Assembly (NCBI GenBank): GCA_031402355.1
Contig: JANNSG010000185.1
Coordinates: 1 to 31,991, forward strand
Reading direction: 5' to 3'
Length of the DNA: 31,991 nucleotides
Source of the DNA: JACMNW01 sp031402355
GTDB taxonomy: Bacteria > Pseudomonadota > Alphaproteobacteria > Rhodobacterales > Rhodobacteraceae
Part shown: positions 30,230 to 31,991 of the stretch, one piece after another
How the letters are laid out: the number at the start of each line of letters is the position of its first letter
How positions within the stretch are numbered: position 1 is the stretch's first letter
Position numbers and translations under genes: made by a program
Notes under the pieces: generated by a model
The model's database searches: none
Told to the model about the DNA's origin: nothing
The model's input: only the letters and a program-made list of their open reading frames with translations

Positions 30230-30335
30230 CCTGTCTAAAAAGGCTAGTCCCAAAATCCAAGTGTTCAACCGGGGCGAGATATGCGAAAACTTGATGCATA
30301 GAGAGAGTGTGTGGTGACGAGTAGAACGGGTAAGT

Positions 30336-30696
30336 CGTAACGAGTTGATGTGGTGCTGGTTGAGTAGTTTGTAGTGTAGCAAGTGACCGAGTGAGTTAGT
30401 TTTTTAGCGCCTGTTTGTTTGAAGAAAAATTAGTTTACCCTTTTAATGACGCGTCAAGACGGTTTTTTTGCCGGCTTGGCGCGTCCTGAAAAACCTGGTG
30501 GAGCGTGTTGAATGTTTGTTATCTGCCTGTGTGTCACGAGTGTTCTGGTCCTGAGTTGTTTGACCGCAAGAAGTTTGTCGAAAGTGCCTGTGCCTGTGCG
30601 TAACGAGTAGTGTTTCGTTGAAGTGTGTCTGTTTGTGGTTTTGTGTAACCCGTGATTTTGGTAAGTTTTAGAGCCGACCCGTATTTGTAACCCGTG
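30336..30696. repeat. Short dispersed direct repeats
   Basis: CGTAACGAGT occurs at 30336-30345 and 30599-30608. TGTAACCCGTG occurs at 30644-30654 and 30686-30696. All share the core GTAAC followed by a G/C pair and GT. Too few and irregular for a CRISPR or tandem array. Confidence 0.5.
30448..30485. repeat. Long hairpin with a T-rich loop
   Basis: The left arm 30448-30462 (starting GACGCG) pairs with 30471-30485 (ending CGCGTC) over 15 positions with one T-G wobble (30454/30479) and one A-G mismatch (30459/30474). The loop is seven T and one G. No T-tract follows the stem on either strand, so it is not a standard terminator. Confidence 0.75.
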
Positions 30697-30781
30697 TGTC
30701 CAGTTGTTTTTTGCCGAGCCTGACAAAAGCCTGCTCGATGATTTTTGTGATTTTTACCACAATAGTTCATGACTGCCAAAT

Positions 30782-30809
30782 CGGCGGCCTGCCTCAACAG
30801 CGGCCGCCG
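30782..30809 (-). terminator. GC-rich hairpin after the hemolysin-family gene
   Basis: CGGCGGC (30782-30788) and GCCGCCG (30803-30809) form a perfect 7-bp stem about 85 bases beyond the stop of the minus-strand gene. On the minus strand only ATTT follows, so it is an imperfect intrinsic terminator and may work with the C-rich, G-poor stretch beyond it. Confidence 0.45.
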
Positions 30810-30892
30810 GGTTGACGGGTGCCGACAAGGGACATGTTCCAAACCAGCCCCGCGACCCCGGAAGCGGCGTAGAATGCGCCGGTCAGCAGGCG

Positions 30893-31991
30893 TCAAAGCC
30901 TTGTGACGAGGACTTTGTCGATGCGTCGATCATCAAGGTCGATCACTTCGAAGCTGTGACCTTCTGCGATAAAGCTGTCGCCGAGATCGGGCAGACGGTG
31001 GAACTGATGCAGCATCAACCCTGCGACGGTGTCGTAATCACCGGCCAAGGTGCGCGGCAGGGCCATGCGCTCACAAAACTCATCCACTGGCATCCAGCCT
31101 GCGACCAGCCAGCTGGTATCGCTGCGTTGGAATATCGCGGGTTCCTCTTCCTTGTGCTCAAGGAAGGTGCCGGTGATCGCCTCAAGGATATCACCGGTGG
31201 TGATGATGCCTTCGAAGCTGCCGTGTTCGTCATAGACAAGCGCCATGTGGTTGGGCGAGGCGCGCAGAATTTCGATCACCGCCAGCGCATCGGCCTTGTC
31301 GGTGACAACCGGCACCTCGCGCATCAGTTTGGCCACGTTCAGGGGTTGGCCTTGCGAAATGGCGGCGAAGGCATCGGTCATATAGAGGACACCCACGACT
31401 TCATCGGTATCGCGGTCGCGCACAGGGATGCGCGGGCGACCCGAGGCGCGGATGGCGGCGATGGTTTCGACTTCGGTGGCCTGTAGATCAACGAGTTCTA
31501 CATCGCGGCGCGGGGTCATCAAGGCGCGGGCGGAGCGGTCTGCCAGGCGCATGACGCCCGACAGCATTTCTTGTTCTTCATCCTCAATCACGCCGTCATA
31601 CTTGGCTTCGGCAAGGATGGTGCGGACCTCTTCTTCGGTGACGCGGGCCTTGCTGTCACGCGACACGCCAAGCAGGGCCAGCACCATGCGGCCAGACCAG
31701 TCAAGAAACCAGACCAGCGGCGAGGCGATGCGCGCGATCCAGACCATGAAGGGGGCCGCACGCATGGCGATGGCTTCGGGGTTTCGGAGCGCGATCTGTT
31801 TGGGGACCAGTTCGCCGATGATCAGGGTCAGGTAGGTAAGCACCACGACGACGCCGCCGACGCCAAGGGTATTGGCCCAGTCAGGATCTACGCCTTCGAC
31901 GACCAGAAAGTTGGCAAGCCGCGTGCCCAAAGTTGCGCCGGAAAATGCACCTGACAAAACGCCAACCAATGTCATGCCAAGCTGAACGGAG
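30893..31991 (-). CDS. CNNM / CBS / CorC-HlyC (hemolysin-family) membrane protein, N-terminus outside window
   Basis: The frame is open to the right edge: S-V-Q-L-G precedes the first internal Met at 31975 and fits the family (SVQLGMTLVGVLSGAFSG), so the real start lies outside and roughly 70-80 residues are missing. Visible are the later CNNM membrane helices (TLGVGGVVVVLTYLTLIIGELVPKQIAL), the linker EEEVRTILAEAKYDGVIEDEEQEML, two CBS motifs (MTPRRDVELVDLQATEVETIAAIRASGRPRIPV, and ILRASPNHMALVYDEHGSFEGIITTGDILEAI), and the C-terminal CorC/HlyC domain ending IDLDDRRIDKVLVTRL. Family members are linked to magnesium or cobalt transport; despite the name, haemolysis is not their accepted function. 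Confidence 0.93.
   Translation of the reverse strand, partial: SVQLGMTLVGVLSGAFSGATLGTRLANFLVVEGVDPDWANTLGVGGVVVVLTYLTLIIGELVPKQIALRNPEAIAMRAAPFMVWIARIASPLVWFLDWSGRMVLALLGVSRDSKARVTEEEVRTILAEAKYDGVIEDEEQEMLSGVMRLADRSARALMTPRRDVELVDLQATEVETIAAIRASGRPRIPVRDRDTDEVVGVLYMTDAFAAISQGQPLNVAKLMREVPVVTDKADALAVIEILRASPNHMALVYDEHGSFEGIITTGDILEAITGTFLEHKEEEPAIFQRSDTSWLVAGWMPVDEFCERMALPRTLAGDYDTVAGLMLHQFHRLPDLGDSFIAEGHSFEVIDLDDRRIDKVLVTRL

Larger units (their letters stand above)
29728..30781. other. Gene-less, structured and strand-biased interval
   Basis: No open frame here looks like a protein. The first part (29728-30240) has ordinary composition but many inverted repeats: GCTGAAT/ATTCAGC (29903-29909/29914-29920), TGCAGCAAT/ATTGCTGCA (29948-29956/29996-30004), CGGGCA/TGCCCG (30081-30086/30106-30111), and CAATTC-TTT-GAATTG (30144-30158). 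From about 30300 the plus strand becomes very rich in G and T and poor in C (30301-30360 holds 26 G and 5 C). A mismatched 15-bp hairpin, two pairs of short direct repeats and a weak terminator-like hairpin (30715-30737 followed by TTTTT) lie inside. The minus strand here is C-rich and G-poor, which would suit Rho-dependent termination of the hemolysin-family gene; a plus-strand non-coding RNA is the other reading. Confidence 0.6.

Noticed and set aside
30041..30382. 113-codon minus-strand frame
   Set aside because: Spans two zones of different base composition with no family resemblance and no ribosome site; it crosses several inverted repeats.
30336..30696. Possible CRISPR or tandem repeat array
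   Set aside because: Repeats are only 10-11 bases, two copies each, with irregular distances.
30454..30896. Two overlapping minus-strand open frames (90 and 120 codons) in the G/T-rich tract
   Set aside because: Products are dominated by Thr, Lys, His, Gln and Arg as expected from A/C-rich DNA; no domain, no hydrophobic core pattern, and the longer one starts only with TTG inside the previous gene's stop.
1..31991. Mobile elements, phage genes, tRNA or attachment sites
   Set aside because: No transposase, integrase or phage protein among the translations; no tRNA-like cloverleaf or rRNA segment was noticed in the intergenic DNA.

Overview
The window looks like a chromosomal segment of an alphaproteobacterium of the Rhodobacterales (Roseobacter/Rhodobacter type). 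The DNA is GC-rich. Gene families and orders typical of that group are present: a GT14 glycosyltransferase with an uncharacterised C-terminal domain facing a short sulfotransferase, a MoxR/DUF58/DUF4159 cluster, DUF599, DUF1203 and DUF1285 proteins, and glycolate oxidase glcDEF. This assignment rests on recognising protein families by eye; no search was run. I see no tRNA, rRNA, insertion sequence, integrase or CRISPR array, so this is mostly ordinary chromosomal backbone.

Layout. 1-546: 5' part of an OmpA-type lipoprotein (runs off the left edge). 653-3228: an AraC-MGMT alkyl-DNA repair protein diverging from nth (endonuclease III), which overlaps a PfkB/adenosine-type kinase. 3237-6165: a sulfotransferase diverging from a GT14 glycosyltransferase followed closely by hinT. 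6243-9579: DUF1203 converging on polA; polA carries a 26-bp perfect palindrome in its interdomain linker. 9693-11524: a small membrane protein, then on the minus strand DUF1285, a hydroxypyruvate-isomerase-like protein and an NDUFS6-like zinc finger. 11608-18327: four tightly overlapping genes (MoxR ATPase, DUF58, BatA/DUF4159 membrane protein, VWA/GATase-like membrane protein), probably one envelope-associated chaperone/metal-binding complex. 18340-19489: a secreted small protein and a DUF599 membrane protein.

19498-24592: the glycolate oxidase operon with a recognisable promoter and ATTGGT/ACCAAT dyad. The order is glcD, glcE, a small unnamed membrane protein, glcF, then a secreted trypsin-like protease. 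24627-25264: an hsp20 gene with a sigma-32-like promoter, a 5' UTR hairpin that would pair with the ribosome binding site, and a strong terminator. 25270-28128: a remnant of a pyridoxamine-phosphate-oxidase-like gene, then an ECF sigma factor gene overlapping a membrane-anchored VWA protein gene. 28369-29727: a secreted phytase-like esterase. 29728-30892: more than 1.1 kb without a credible gene, rich in inverted repeats and then extremely G-over-C skewed. 30893-31991: a CNNM/CBS/CorC (hemolysin-family) protein cut by the right edge.

The best candidates for something undescribed are the structured, strand-biased gene-less region at about 29.9-30.75 kb, the palindrome inside polA, the sigma factor/VWA pair with no conventional anti-sigma gene, the extra membrane protein inside glcDEF, and the possible RNA thermometer before hsp20. 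None is proven by sequence alone.
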